NCBI RefSeq assembly: GCF_020991365.1
Contig: NZ_JAJLRA010000037.1
Coordinates: forward strand, 1-42,522
Length of the DNA stretch: 42,522 nucleotides
Reading direction: 5' to 3'
Source of the DNA: Streptacidiphilus sp. ASG 303
GTDB taxonomy: Bacteria > Actinomycetota > Actinomycetes > Streptomycetales > Streptomycetaceae
Both the position numbers and the translations under genes were made by a program. The notes below the pieces were generated by a model. That model ran no database searches and was not told the DNA's origin. It saw nothing but the letters and a program-made list of their open reading frames with translations. Each line of letters starts with the position of its first letter. Position 1 is the stretch's first letter. This document shows positions 9,297-17,609 of this stretch, in pieces.

Positions 9297-11543
9297 TCAG
9301 GGGCCGGAGACCAGGTCGGTCACGTTGTTCGCGGCGTTGGAGGTGCCGCCGGTGTCGTTGATGACGCGGTTGATGGTGCCGGTGCCGCCGAGCGAGACGG
9401 TCACCATGTCGTGGAAGCGGACCCCGGGGACGGCGGGGGCCTCGAAGGCCCGGTCGGCGACGACGGACGGGTTGACGTTGAAGTAGCAGTAGCTGCCCAG
9501 GCCCCAGGCCTCGTGCGTGGTCACCGACGGGCCGACCAGGTAGGCGTCGTAGCCGCGCGTGGCGCCGTTCATCCAGGCGGCCTGGTCGGGCGGGTCGTAG
9601 GGCATCTCGTTCTGGAAGAAGTACGTGCGCCCGCCGTTGCCGTTCCAGACCACCTGGTGCTGCTGGTAGTGCTCGACGAACAGCCCGTACATCGTCACGT
9701 CGGTCCCGTTGACGATCAGGCCGTTGGCGGCGGTGTTGGTGTTCCAGCCGACGCCGCTGCCGTGGTCGGCGCGCCAGAGCCACATGTGGTCGCCGATGAC
9801 GTCCGAGCTGTTGACCACGAGGCTCCGGGCAGCCCTGCCGACGCCCGCGCCGCCGATGCGGAAGAAGACGTCGTGCAGCGAGGTCGGGTTCGCGGTGTGC
9901 CGGGCGGAGGAGCCGGCCGGGCCGATCTGCATCAGCGTCTGCGAACCGGTGGTGCCGGCGTCGACGAGCAGTCCGGCGATCCTCACGCCGTCGACGTCGG
10001 CCACGCTGACCGCGGTGACGCCGTTGTCGGGGACGAGGGTGGCCAGGCCCAGGCCCAGGACCACGGTGTCGGCGCGGTCGATCTGCAGGGTGCGGTCGAG
10101 GTGGTAGACACCCGGGGTGAAGAGCAGGTTTTTGCCCTGCGCGAGTGCGGCGTCGATGTCGCTCGCGGTGGCGCCGGGCTTGACGATGAAGAACTGGTCG
10201 ATCGGCAGCGAGGCGCCCGCCTGGTTGCCGCCCGCCCACGTCGTGCCCTGGGTGCCGGTGCGCAGCGCGGGGACGAAGACCTTGTAGGCGCCGGCCTGGT
10301 CGACGTACAGGAAGGGCTTCTCGCGGGTCACGGGCGACTGCGCGACCGTGGTGTAGGGCGGGTTGGGGAAGGTGCCGGCGGGCGCGTTGACGTCACCGAC
10401 GAAGACCATGTTCCAGTTGGAGCCGCTCCAGCTGCCCCACTGGCTGTTGCGCGACAGCCACTGCTGCTGCGAGCCGGAGCGCACTTGTCCGTCGATCAGG
10501 GAGTCGGCCATGAAGCCGCCGCTGGACCAGCCGCCGTCGTCCAGTTGCAGGTTGCCGCGTACGTGCATCCGGCGGTACGGGGCGGCCTGCGAGACAGCCC
10601 AGCGGTCCGTGCCGCCGGCCGGGTTGACGGAGAGGTTCTCCGCGGAACGCCAGAAGTTCTGGGTGGCGTTGCCCTGGAACCAGTCGGCCTCGGCGTGCAC
10701 CGCGCCGTTGACGGTCACGTCGTCCGGCGACAGGCCCAGGCCGGCGACCTGGGTGTAGAAGCCGACGTTGGCGTCGACGTCGTAGCTGCCCGGCTTGAAG
10801 AGCAGGGCGTAGCGCTGCGGGCCGAACTGGTTCGACTCCTGCTGGGCGAAGACCTGGTCGAGCCGGGCCTGGACGGACGCCGAGGACATCGACGGGTCGA
10901 AGACCGAGACGTTGGGGCCGAGGTCGGGGGTGCCCGGCGGGTTCTGCGGGAGGTCGACGGAGCCGAGGGTGAAGGACTGCGCCGCGGTGCCGTTGCAGGT
11001 GTACTGCTGGAGGCGCGCTCCGTCGGCGGTGGAGGCGCCGGGCACGTCGAGGCACTTGCCGCTGTTGCGGCTGACGAAGTGGTACGTCCCACCGGCCTCC
11101 TCGACGGGCAGCCACTGCTGGTTGGCGCCGCCCGAGTAGGACCAGAGCTGGATCGGGGCGCCGTCGGCCGTGGAGACGTCGGTGACGTCCCAGGCCTTCG
11201 CGGTGTCGTTGCGGGTGTCGACCTGGACGTATCCGTCGCTGGTCGGCTGGAGGCGCCACTGCTGGGCGGCGGTCCCGTTGCAGGTGTACTGCTGGACGGC
11301 GGTGCCGTTGGCGGTGCCGGCGGCCGCGGCGTCGACGCACTTGCCGCTGTTCCCGGCGGTGACGGTCACCCACCCGGTGGGGAGCGGGGCGGCCTGGGCC
11401 TGCGGTGCGCTCAGGAGGACGGTGGACAGGCTCGAGACGAGCAGGCCCGAGGCGAGCAGGGCGCCCAGGGCGGCCGGGGCGGCTCGGCGCCGGGTGCGGC
11501 CGGTGCCGGGGGCACCGGCCGCCGGTGTGGCGGAGGTTGTCAT
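9297..11543 (-). CDS. Secreted exo-beta-1,3-glucanase, ricin lectin plus GH55
   Basis: A 748-residue secreted enzyme. An N-terminal signal peptide with an arginine run (RTRRRAAPAALGAL) ends near AQA at residue ~50. A ricin-type beta-trefoil (CBM13) follows at ~53-185, with QQW repeats (AAQQWRLQ, NQQWLPVE). From ~200 to the end the sequence closely follows the GH55 laminarinase SacteLam55A as I remember it: RYALLFKPGSYDVDANVGFYTQ, NATQNFWRSAENLSVNP, VSQAAPYRRMHVRG and VTTHEAWGLGSYCYFN, the last holding the likely catalytic glutamate. It would release glucose from beta-1,3-glucans outside the cell. The ATG at 11543 has an AGGAG site eight bases upstream; an earlier in-frame ATG at 11696 would lie inside the upstream palindrome. 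Confidence 0.88.
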   Translation of the reverse strand: MTTSATPAAGAPGTGRTRRRAAPAALGALLASGLLVSSLSTVLLSAPQAQAAPLPTGWVTVTAGNSGKCVDAAAAGTANGTAVQQYTCNGTAAQQWRLQPTSDGYVQVDTRNDTAKAWDVTDVSTADGAPIQLWSYSGGANQQWLPVEEAGGTYHFVSRNSGKCLDVPGASTADGARLQQYTCNGTAAQSFTLGSVDLPQNPPGTPDLGPNVSVFDPSMSSASVQARLDQVFAQQESNQFGPQRYALLFKPGSYDVDANVGFYTQVAGLGLSPDDVTVNGAVHAEADWFQGNATQNFWRSAENLSVNPAGGTDRWAVSQAAPYRRMHVRGNLQLDDGGWSSGGFMADSLIDGQVRSGSQQQWLSRNSQWGSWSGSNWNMVFVGDVNAPAGTFPNPPYTTVAQSPVTREKPFLYVDQAGAYKVFVPALRTGTQGTTWAGGNQAGASLPIDQFFIVKPGATASDIDAALAQGKNLLFTPGVYHLDRTLQIDRADTVVLGLGLATLVPDNGVTAVSVADVDGVRIAGLLVDAGTTGSQTLMQIGPAGSSARHTANPTSLHDVFFRIGGAGVGRAARSLVVNSSDVIGDHMWLWRADHGSGVGWNTNTAANGLIVNGTDVTMYGLFVEHYQQHQVVWNGNGGRTYFFQNEMPYDPPDQAAWMNGATRGYDAYLVGPSVTTHEAWGLGSYCYFNVNPSVVADRAFEAPAVPGVRFHDMVTVSLGGTGTINRVINDTGGTSNAANNVTDLVSGP

Positions 11544-11690
11544 GGCTGGCTCCTGTGCTGGGTGGCGATGCGCCAGGGTGGTGGCGTTCGGGCGGGGCCG
11601 GGAACGAGAGCGCCAGCAGGGTGGGGCGAGGTCGGGTGCGCCGAGGGGCCGGGAACGCAGGGACGGCGCCCCGAAGAGCAGCAGCACCCT

Positions 11691-11707
11691 TTTCACACAG
11701 CGTGAAA
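11691..11707. promoter_or_regulatory. Palindrome upstream of the GH55 gene
   Basis: TTTCAC-N5-GTGAAA is a perfect 6-bp inverted repeat about 150 bases upstream of the GH55 start, at the head of the likely promoter region. Its right half, GCGTGAAATTA, resembles GCGTGATTTAA of the ROK operator at 7512-7522, so the same repressor might bind both. That link is an inference from a short match. Confidence 0.5.
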
Positions 11708-11899
11708 TTAGGTTCTTAGAGGGAACACGTCAAGAGGTTGCGCCATGATCTCCGCCCTCCCGCGGCACCGCCCCGGCGCGCAGCCGACTCTTCTCTGCGG
11801 GTCAAGGTCTGACGGTCCACCAGCTCCGGAGCCGGTCCGCACCGGGACCTCGGCCACGGCCCGGGTCCGCCCCCTCCCTCACGCATGGACGGAAGCGGC

Positions 11900-12230
11900 G
11901 CCCGCGCCTTGTGCCGTCGGCGCCCGGATCGGCGCCCAGATCGGCGCCCAGGAGAACCAGGCCACCGGCACCCGCACCGGGTACCGCGGCAAGACACCGC
12001 CCACGTCGGCCGGCGGCCTGGAGCCGGCCGTCCCCCAGGTCCGCAGAGAGGGCTTCCTCCCCCGCCTGATCGAGCGCCGGCGCCGCATCGGCAAGGTCCT
12101 GCACACGGTCGTCATGGGGCCTGCGTCCTCGGCGTGTCCACCCGCCCGGTCGACGACCTGGTCCACACCCTCCGCACGGACACCGGTATCCCCAAGAGCG
12201 GGGTCTCGAGGATTCCCGCTCCTCCGGCGC
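11900..12230 (+). pseudogene. IS256-family (mutator) transposase remnant
   Basis: Two plus-strand frames joined near 12115 give an internal piece of a mutator transposase. The first reads GARIGAQIGAQENQATGTRTGYRGK then PQVRREGFLPRLIERRRRIGK. The second reads CVLGVSTRPVDDLVHTL then TGIPKSGVSRI. Family members carry RNGYR, IPKLR.GSYFP..LERRRR and GVSTR.VDDLV...G.SKSEVSRI in the same order. The catalytic acidic triad region downstream is missing and a frameshift separates the two parts, so it is inactive. No terminal repeats were seen. Confidence 0.7.
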
Positions 12231-12685
12231 CCACGGATCCGGGCGGGAAGTCGGACGCCGGCCGCCGTGCCGGGCGGCAGGCCGGTCACCAGGCGGACGC
12301 GTTCGACGGCGAGCCTGCCGGTGAGGAAGCCGAGAGCCCGGCAGGCCCGGGCGGGCGCGCCGCCGATCCGTTCCGTGGTCGCGGTGGGCGAGAGGGCGCC
12401 GGCCGGGACAACGCCGCGGCAGCCGCGGTCGGGGTGGACGGCGAAGAGCACCGGCCGCGACGAGCACAAGGTCGGTAACCCTGCGGCCCTGCAGTCGGGC
12501 AGCAGACGACTCCAGGCGATTCCCTGCAGGTCGGACGGGTCAGGCAGTTCACCCGGATCCGCGGCGCCTTCCCCCGTCCACCCGCGGAATTACTCACCAC
12601 GGCCGTCGTGTTGACCTGATGACCGCCGACCGCCCCCGCGGGAACCGGCGTTCGGCAGAGACGGCGTCAACGACGGAGAAGCCCC
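12231..12685. other. No confident gene; protein-like minus-strand frame
   Basis: A minus-strand frame open from about 12595 past 12200 reads in part DPSDLQGIAWSRLLPDCRA and ERIGGAPARACRALGFLTGR. It looks protein-like but lacks a start with a ribosome site and I do not recognise the family. It may be another decayed gene. Confidence 0.3.
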
Positions 12686-13705
12686 GTGCCACAGACCTCG
12701 GCCCCCCTGCGGAAGCTCGGCTTCGTGACCATCGGGCTGTTCGACGAGGCCGATCCCCGGCGGGGCCACGAGTCGACGCTGGAGATCATCGAGCTGGGTG
12801 AGCGCCTGGGCTTCGACAGCGCGTGGGTGCGTCACCGCCACCTGCAGTACGGCATCTCCTCCCCGGTCGCCGTCCTTGCCGCGGCCTCCCAGCGGACCAG
12901 CCGGATCGAGCTCGGCACCGCGGTCATCCCGGTCGGCTGGGAGAACCCGCTGCGGCTGGCGGAGGATCTGGCGACCGTCGACCTGCTGTCCGGCGGCCGG
13001 CTCAACCCGGGCGTCAGCGTCGGCCCCCCGATGCACTTCGAGGCGGTGAAGCACGCGCTCTACCCTGACACCGCGGAGTCGGAGGACTTCGGCTACGGCC
13101 GCGTGGAGCGGCTGCTGGACTTCGTGCGCGGCACGCCGGCCACCGACTTCAGCGGCGTGGAGGGCTTCGAGGTGTTCTCCGACCGCGTCCAGCCGCAGGC
13201 ACCCGGCCTGGGCCGCCGCATGTGGTACGGGGGCGGCAGTCTGCGCTCGGCACGCTGGGCCGGAGAGCACGGCATGAACTTCCTGACCAGCAGCGTCGTC
13301 AAGGCGGAGGAGTCGGAGGACTTCGCCGAGGTGCAGCTGTCGCACATCCGGACCTTCCGCGCCCACCACCCCGACGGCGACCGGGCCCGCGTCTCCCAGG
13401 GCCTCGTCGTGATTCCCACGGACAGTGCCACGCCGGGGCAGCGTGCGACGTACGAGGAGTACGCGAAGGCGCGCACCCCGCGCACGGCCGCCCCGCAGGG
13501 CCCGGCCCGGATGATGTTCGCACCCGATCTGGTGGGAGGCTCCGCCGAGATCGCCGAACGGCTCCACGCCCACGCCGCGTTCCAGGAGGTCGACGAGGTC
13601 GCCTTCGCGCTGCCCTTCACCTTCGCCCACGAGGACTACGTCCAGATCCTCACGGACATCGCCCAGGGGCTCGGCCCCGCGCTGGGCTGGCGCCCGGCCG
13701 GATGA
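12686..13705 (+). CDS. Luciferase-like (LLM class) flavin-dependent oxidoreductase
   Basis: A 339-residue member of the bacterial-luciferase-like monooxygenase superfamily, a TIM-barrel enzyme using FMN or F420. Family features are KLGFVTIGLF at the N-terminus, LGERLGFDSAWVRHRHLQYG (residues ~36-55), ISSPVAVLAAASQRTSRIELGTAV, and the DLATVDLLSGGRLNPGVSVG block typical of the group. The GTG start has GGAG nine bases upstream. Full length, single gene, no operon partner. F420 genes occur in the window, but nothing in the sequence distinguishes FMN from F420 use; the substrate is unknown. Confidence 0.85.
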   Translation: MPQTSAPLRKLGFVTIGLFDEADPRRGHESTLEIIELGERLGFDSAWVRHRHLQYGISSPVAVLAAASQRTSRIELGTAVIPVGWENPLRLAEDLATVDLLSGGRLNPGVSVGPPMHFEAVKHALYPDTAESEDFGYGRVERLLDFVRGTPATDFSGVEGFEVFSDRVQPQAPGLGRRMWYGGGSLRSARWAGEHGMNFLTSSVVKAEESEDFAEVQLSHIRTFRAHHPDGDRARVSQGLVVIPTDSATPGQRATYEEYAKARTPRTAAPQGPARMMFAPDLVGGSAEIAERLHAHAAFQEVDEVAFALPFTFAHEDYVQILTDIAQGLGPALGWRPAG

Positions 13706-14229
13706 ACGCGGCAGCCCGGCAGCGTCGAGGAGCCCTGGCCCGGAGCACCACGTGAGACGTCCTCCCCAGCTCAGCCCGGCGGGTCGGGGTGCTCGGGAAT
13801 CATGCCGGGCGGCCCCGGGGTGACGTCCCCCGACTCCTCGGGTACGGCCATGAACAGTCCCGCGTCAGGTCCGGTTTCGGGCGTCGCGATGCGAGGAGGC
13901 GCGGCACCGCGCGACATCGGCTCCGCGGATCCCGCCGGGGAGGTGGTACCCGGCGCTCCGGCCCCCTCGGGGCCGGCTCTGACGGCGTGAGCCACGCGTG
14001 CGGGCATCCCGGGGAGGTCGTCCGAGCCGGGCGTCGGCCTTCCTTGTCCCATGCCGCACCGTCAGTGGCCCTGACGTCGCCCACAGCCGTTCCTCGCAGC
14101 GTGTGCGCAGGTGCGGCGGGGTCGAGGAGTCCGCGGGGGCGGAAGGGTCCGTGAGGTCCTGGGCACCGCCGGTCCCTCCGGCGGCAGCCGGCCCGTCGCC
14201 GGTACTGGCCCCTGCCCTCTTCGGACCGG
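13706..14229. other. No recognised gene
   Basis: About 520 bases. A proline/glycine-rich 93-codon minus-strand frame (13771-14052) is open but has no recognisable family or good ribosome site. I see nothing else supportable. Confidence 0.3.
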
Positions 14230-14850
14230 TCAGGACTTCCAGTACAGCGTCGCGGCGGCGGTCCGGCGCAGGAAGTGCTCGGCGTGCTCCCACGAGCACG
14301 CGTTCTCGACCACGAGGGTGCGCCAGCCCGAGGGGCCGAACCAGAACCACAGCGACTGGGCGGTTTCCTGCTGCGTGCAGGAGGGCGGGGGGAGCAGGGT
14401 GTGCAGGTGCCGCGCGATGGCGTCGAGCGCGTCGCGGTAGTCGGAGGTGGCACGGAGCCAGAGCGCTTCACCGTCCGCGTGGGTCGGCAGCGCCTTGTGG
14501 ATCGCCTCGTGGACGCGGAAGTGCTGCTCGTTGCCCGCCCGCGTGCCGCGGGCGAGAACCTCCAGGACCGCCTCGGGGGTCTCCAGGGCGAGGGCTTGCC
14601 GCACGGCCTCCTGGTAGCCCGAGGCGGCCACTCCGCGCGTGACGATCTCGTCCAGGAGGTCGCTCTTGCTGCCCACGCTCGCGAACACCGTCTTCGCCGA
14701 GACGCCGGCGGCGGCCGCGATGTCGGCGACGGTGACCAGCCCGTAGCCGCGGCTCGCGAACAGCTCGGTGGCCCGTTCGATGATCCTCTGCCGGGTGAGG
14801 GCGGCGGCCTGCTCACGCAGGGGAGACACGTAGACACGCTTCGGGGACAC
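14230..14850 (-). CDS. TetR family transcriptional regulator
   Basis: A 206-residue TetR regulator. The DNA-binding domain occupies residues ~13-65 (RQRIIERATELFASRGYGLVTV, ADIAAAAGVSAKTVFASVGSKSDLL). The C-terminal domain is rich in tryptophan and histidine (SLWFWFGPSGWRTLV near residue 165), a feature of TetR proteins of small aromatic or lipophilic ligands. It is divergent from a SnoaL-like gene with a 116-base AT-enriched spacer, a common arrangement in which the regulator controls its neighbour. The ligand is unknown. Confidence 0.88.
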   Translation of the reverse strand: MSPKRVYVSPLREQAAALTRQRIIERATELFASRGYGLVTVADIAAAAGVSAKTVFASVGSKSDLLDEIVTRGVAASGYQEAVRQALALETPEAVLEVLARGTRAGNEQHFRVHEAIHKALPTHADGEALWLRATSDYRDALDAIARHLHTLLPPPSCTQQETAQSLWFWFGPSGWRTLVVENACSWEHAEHFLRRTAAATLYWKS

Positions 14851-14886
14851 AGGTCCACCCTACATCGAGACACTCAACAAGAAATG

Positions 14887-14910
14887 ATTAGGTAGCATGA
14901 AACCTCAATA
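14887..14910. promoter_or_regulatory. Candidate operator in the TetR/SnoaL-like intergenic region
   Basis: AGGT-N8-ACCT at 14890-14905 is flanked by ATT and AAT, giving an imperfect extended inverted repeat. It lies between the divergent starts in the only AT-rich stretch. The symmetry is weak, so this is tentative. Confidence 0.35.
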
Positions 14911-14966
14911 AGTACGCGTGTCCGAACCACGCGGATTCACCGCTGGACGAAAGGCATCCCCCGATC

Positions 14967-15524
14967 ATGACCATGAACACCGACGACCTCGCCCGTGGCC
15001 TCTTCCGCGTCCTGGAGACGGGCGACGCGGCTCTGGCCGCCGCGGTGGTCTCCGACGACTTCCGCAACCGTGAGGCGGCCGTCGCACCCGCCGCCTGCGC
15101 CGTGCCGGGACCGGCCGGCGTCCTGGCCTCGGGAGCCTGGATGCGCTCGGCGTTCACCGGCCTGCACTTCGAGATCCTCGACGTGGCCGGCAACGACCAC
15201 CAGGTGTGGGTCCGGCTGCGGATGCAGGGACACCACACGGGCCCCTTCGTCCGCTTCAAGGACGGATCGCTCGACCAGGCCGTACCCCCGACCGGCAGGG
15301 ACATCGACTTCGAGCAGATCCACGTGCTCGACGTCCGCGACGGCCGGGTGGCAGGCCACGAGGCCGTACGGGACGACATCACCATGCTCGGCCAGCTCGG
15401 CGTCTTCCCGCCCTCACCCGCCGTCGCCCTGCGCATGGCGGCCTGGAAGGTCACCGGCCGCGCCGGCCGCGCCGCGGCGGACGTCGACCGACAGGCCGAC
15501 GAGGCGGCGCTTCTCGCCCGGTGA
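14967..15524 (+). CDS. SnoaL-like / ester cyclase family protein
   Basis: A 185-residue protein of the NTF2-like SnoaL ester-cyclase type. Family features are the short helical opening DLARGLFRVLETGDAALAA, the GAWMRSAFTGLHFEILDV strand near residue 55, then DHQVWVRLRMQGHHTGPFV, and FEQIHVLDVRDGRVAGH near residue 115, which is the conserved cone-fold core. Such proteins bind or cyclise small lipophilic molecules; many are uncharacterised. The start ATG is chosen as the first after the intergenic AT-rich region; the second ATG two codons later is equally possible. Likely controlled by the divergent TetR gene. Confidence 0.75.
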   Translation: MTMNTDDLARGLFRVLETGDAALAAAVVSDDFRNREAAVAPAACAVPGPAGVLASGAWMRSAFTGLHFEILDVAGNDHQVWVRLRMQGHHTGPFVRFKDGSLDQAVPPTGRDIDFEQIHVLDVRDGRVAGHEAVRDDITMLGQLGVFPPSPAVALRMAAWKVTGRAGRAAADVDRQADEAALLAR

Positions 15525-15879
15525 AGCCGGACCGCGGGTCGACACGCATGCCGCCGGGCAGGCGCCGCGGTCGGCGACGGGATCGTGGCGGGCCGTCGTG
15601 CACGGGCCCGCCTGGAAGGGCGGGCCGGGCGCGGACCGGCCGGAGCCGTCCGGCCACCGACGCCGCGACGGCCCCGTCATGTCTTCCGCGGCCCTGCAAC
15701 GGGGCCGCCGGCCCCAAGGGCCGGCACGGCTGCCGGACCCCTGTCGACCGGATGGCCCGCGAGGGCGCCACCGGGGCCGGGGGGTGCCCTCGGAGACGCT
15801 GACCAAAGGGCCCGACCGCCGCCCGCCGGGCACGGCACCCGGCGGTCCGCGGGCGGCAGGTCTGCACGACGTGGATGCG
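15525..15879. other. No recognised gene
   Basis: GC-rich sequence with open frames on both strands and no recognised family. It may hold further remains of the decayed IS that starts just to the right. Confidence 0.3.
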
Positions 15880-16190
15880 CGAGAACGGCCACGACGCCGA
15901 GGCCGGCACGGCAACGGGACACGGGGATGCCGGCGCGTACCGCACCGGCCGGGCCCGATTCCCGGCAGACGGTGCCGTCGCGGCGGGCTCCGGGGAGAGG
16001 CACTCCGACGGCCGGGAGCCGGCCGCGGAGGTCGGCGGCGCGCCGGGAGGTGCGGCCGGTACTGCGGTGGCACGGCAACGGCCCCTCGCTCGCAGCCACG
16101 GCCGGTGGAGGAACCCCCGGGCGCTACCGGCAGGGACCGTCGCCACCCCTGCCGCGAGCCGCCACGCGAGCGTTCCGAACCACCCTCCTG
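15880..16190 (-). mobile_element. Decayed, internally deleted IS5-type element
   Basis: The outer end at 16190 (minus strand CAGGAGGGTGGTTCGGAACG) and the next ~120 bases follow the left end of the complete IS at 40004-40899, including CCTGCCGGTAGCG and CTGCGAGCGAGGGGCCGT. The sequence then jumps to an internal part of the same transposase: AADLRGRLPAVGVPLPGARRD is aligned with AADLRGRLLAVGRPLPGARHD of the complete copy. So about 350 bases were deleted, and the rest is diverged. The inner limit is approximate. Confidence 0.7.
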
Positions 16191-16304
16191 GGCTGCGGCC
16201 GGCGCAGCTTGCCGGCCACCTGCGGCGCAACGGGCAACGCACCGTCCTGGGCTGATCGGGACAGCCCGCGCCGCGCTCCGCTCGACCGTCTGTGAGCGGG
16301 CCCG

Positions 16305-16729
16305 TCGTATCGAGGACGGTGATGCCGGAGATGGTGGCGCCTGCGATCGCCCGGCTGAGTGGGCCTGTACGCGGGACTGTCTCCTGCGGCTCCCCGGCCG
16401 TGGCGTGCCCGGCACCGGGGAGGCGGACCGTCAGCTGTGCAGCAAGGTCGAGATCCGTCGCCGGGTCGCCGGTCAGGGCAACCGTCGCCGGAACGGTCGA
16501 CCCGGCTTCGTTCACCCGCCGGGCGCGGGCAGCACGTACGGCGGCGGTGTGGAAGGAGGCGGCGTACGCGACGGCGGACAGTCGTTCCGGGTTCGTGCCC
16601 ATGGTCCCGGCGCTGCCATCTGCGGACGGCGGAACACGGAGATGCAGATCCAGTTGCCGGTCGGACGAGCCGACGCGGCCGCGTCGGCCGGGCCGGGCGG
16701 TCGCGGACCCGCCGTACAGGACAGCTCAT
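16305..16729 (-). pseudogene. Decayed organic hydroperoxide resistance (Ohr) gene
   Basis: A minus-strand frame reads VLYGGSATARPGRRGRVGSS, LDLHLRVPPSADGSAG, GTNPERLSAVAYAASFHTAA, GSTVPATVALTG, LDLAAQLTVRLPG and AIAGATISGITVLDT in order. This is the Ohr layout: VLY.A.ATA.GGR.G, GTNPEQLFAAGYAACFHSAL, and a closing strand. Ohr reduces organic peroxides with two cysteines; here the ACFH cysteine is serine (AASFH) and the CPYS cysteine is also gone (GPLS). The only ATG with a ribosome site (AAGGAGGGCG, ATG at 16729) is in another frame, implying an indel right after the start. The frame then runs into the decayed IS. Dead gene, high confidence in family. Confidence 0.75.
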
Positions 16730-16793
16730 CGCCCTCCTTGCCACCGGCCGCCACGGAGGCGGGACGGCTGTGTCCGCCGGGTGCGCGGTGGTG

Positions 16794-17576
16794 TCAGCCG
16801 AACTGCCAGGACCGCTTGGACATCGAGTACCAGAACCCGTCGATCACCGACCGTCCGCTGTCCGACGACTGCGCTGCGGCTCCGAGGCTGACGAACAAGG
16901 GAGCGAAGTGCTCGACCGTGGGGTGTGCGATGCCTGCGGCAGGCGCCTTCCGCCGAAAGTCGAAGAGACCGTCGAGGTCCTTCGAGGCGATCGCCTCGTG
17001 GACCCACTGGTCGAACTCCGCGGACCATGCGGGTACCGCCCCAGGCGACGGGTTCCGCAAGGCCAGCCGGATGTTGTGGGTGGTGAACCCGCTTCCGACG
17101 ATCAGGACACCCTCGTCCCTGAGCGGGGTCAGGGCGGTGCCCACCCTGTACAGCATGTGGGGGTCGAGGGAGGGCATGGACATCTGCAGGGTGGGGATGT
17201 CGGCGTCCGGGTACATCTCCACCAGGGGTACGTACGCTCCGTGGTCGAGACCGCGTCGGGGTTCGTCGTGCACCTGCACCTGGGCCGCGCGCAGAAGGTG
17301 CCGCACCGTCGACGCGAGGGCCGGGGCTCCTGGCGCCGGGTACCGCACGTCGTAGTAGCGCTGAGGGAAGCCGCCGAAGTCGTAGAGCAGGGGGACCGTC
17401 TCGGTGGCCCCGAGTGTCACCGGGGCGGCCTCCCAGTGCGCCGAGACGATGAGGATCGCGGTCGGCCGGGGCAGGTCCGCCGACCAGTTCGCGAGTTCCG
17501 AGGTCCACAACGAGTCATCGGCGAGTGACGGTGCGCCGTGGCTCAGGTAGAGGACAGGGGTGGCGGATGGGGTCAT
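16794..17576 (-). CDS. DODA-type (LigB) extradiol dioxygenase
   Basis: A 260-residue protein of the DODA/YgiD branch of LigB dioxygenases, which open catechol-type rings such as DOPA with a non-haem metal. The metal-binding histidines are seen as H13 in LYLSHGAPSL, H47 in VSAHWEA, and H222/H223-region HPTVEHFAPLF; LDHGAYVPL at ~110-118 is the further conserved block. Length and order fit the family. It starts just upstream of the broken reductase gene on the same strand, so the two may once have been one operon under the divergent MarR gene. Actual substrate is unknown; the best described bacterial relative is E. coli YgiD. Confidence 0.87.
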   Translation of the reverse strand: MTPSATPVLYLSHGAPSLADDSLWTSELANWSADLPRPTAILIVSAHWEAAPVTLGATETVPLLYDFGGFPQRYYDVRYPAPGAPALASTVRHLLRAAQVQVHDEPRRGLDHGAYVPLVEMYPDADIPTLQMSMPSLDPHMLYRVGTALTPLRDEGVLIVGSGFTTHNIRLALRNPSPGAVPAWSAEFDQWVHEAIASKDLDGLFDFRRKAPAAGIAHPTVEHFAPLFVSLGAAAQSSDSGRSVIDGFWYSMSKRSWQFG

Positions 17577-17609
17577 GACGGCTTCCTTCTCTGATGGCGG
17601 GTAATCGGT

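Noticed and set aside
9222-11705. Plus-strand frame of 827 codons opposite the GH55 gene
   Set aside because: Gly/Val/Asp-rich mirror of the GH55 codons; no motif, no ribosome site.
12686-13705. Calling the luciferase-like enzyme F420-dependent because F420 genes are in the window
   Set aside because: The F420 genes are 12 kb away and in a different unit; the sequence does not separate FMN from F420 use.
14995-17355. Plus-strand frame of 786 codons across 15-17 kb
   Set aside because: It crosses the SnoaL-like gene, the decayed IS and the Ohr/DODA region in non-coding frames; composition is that of random high-GC sequence.
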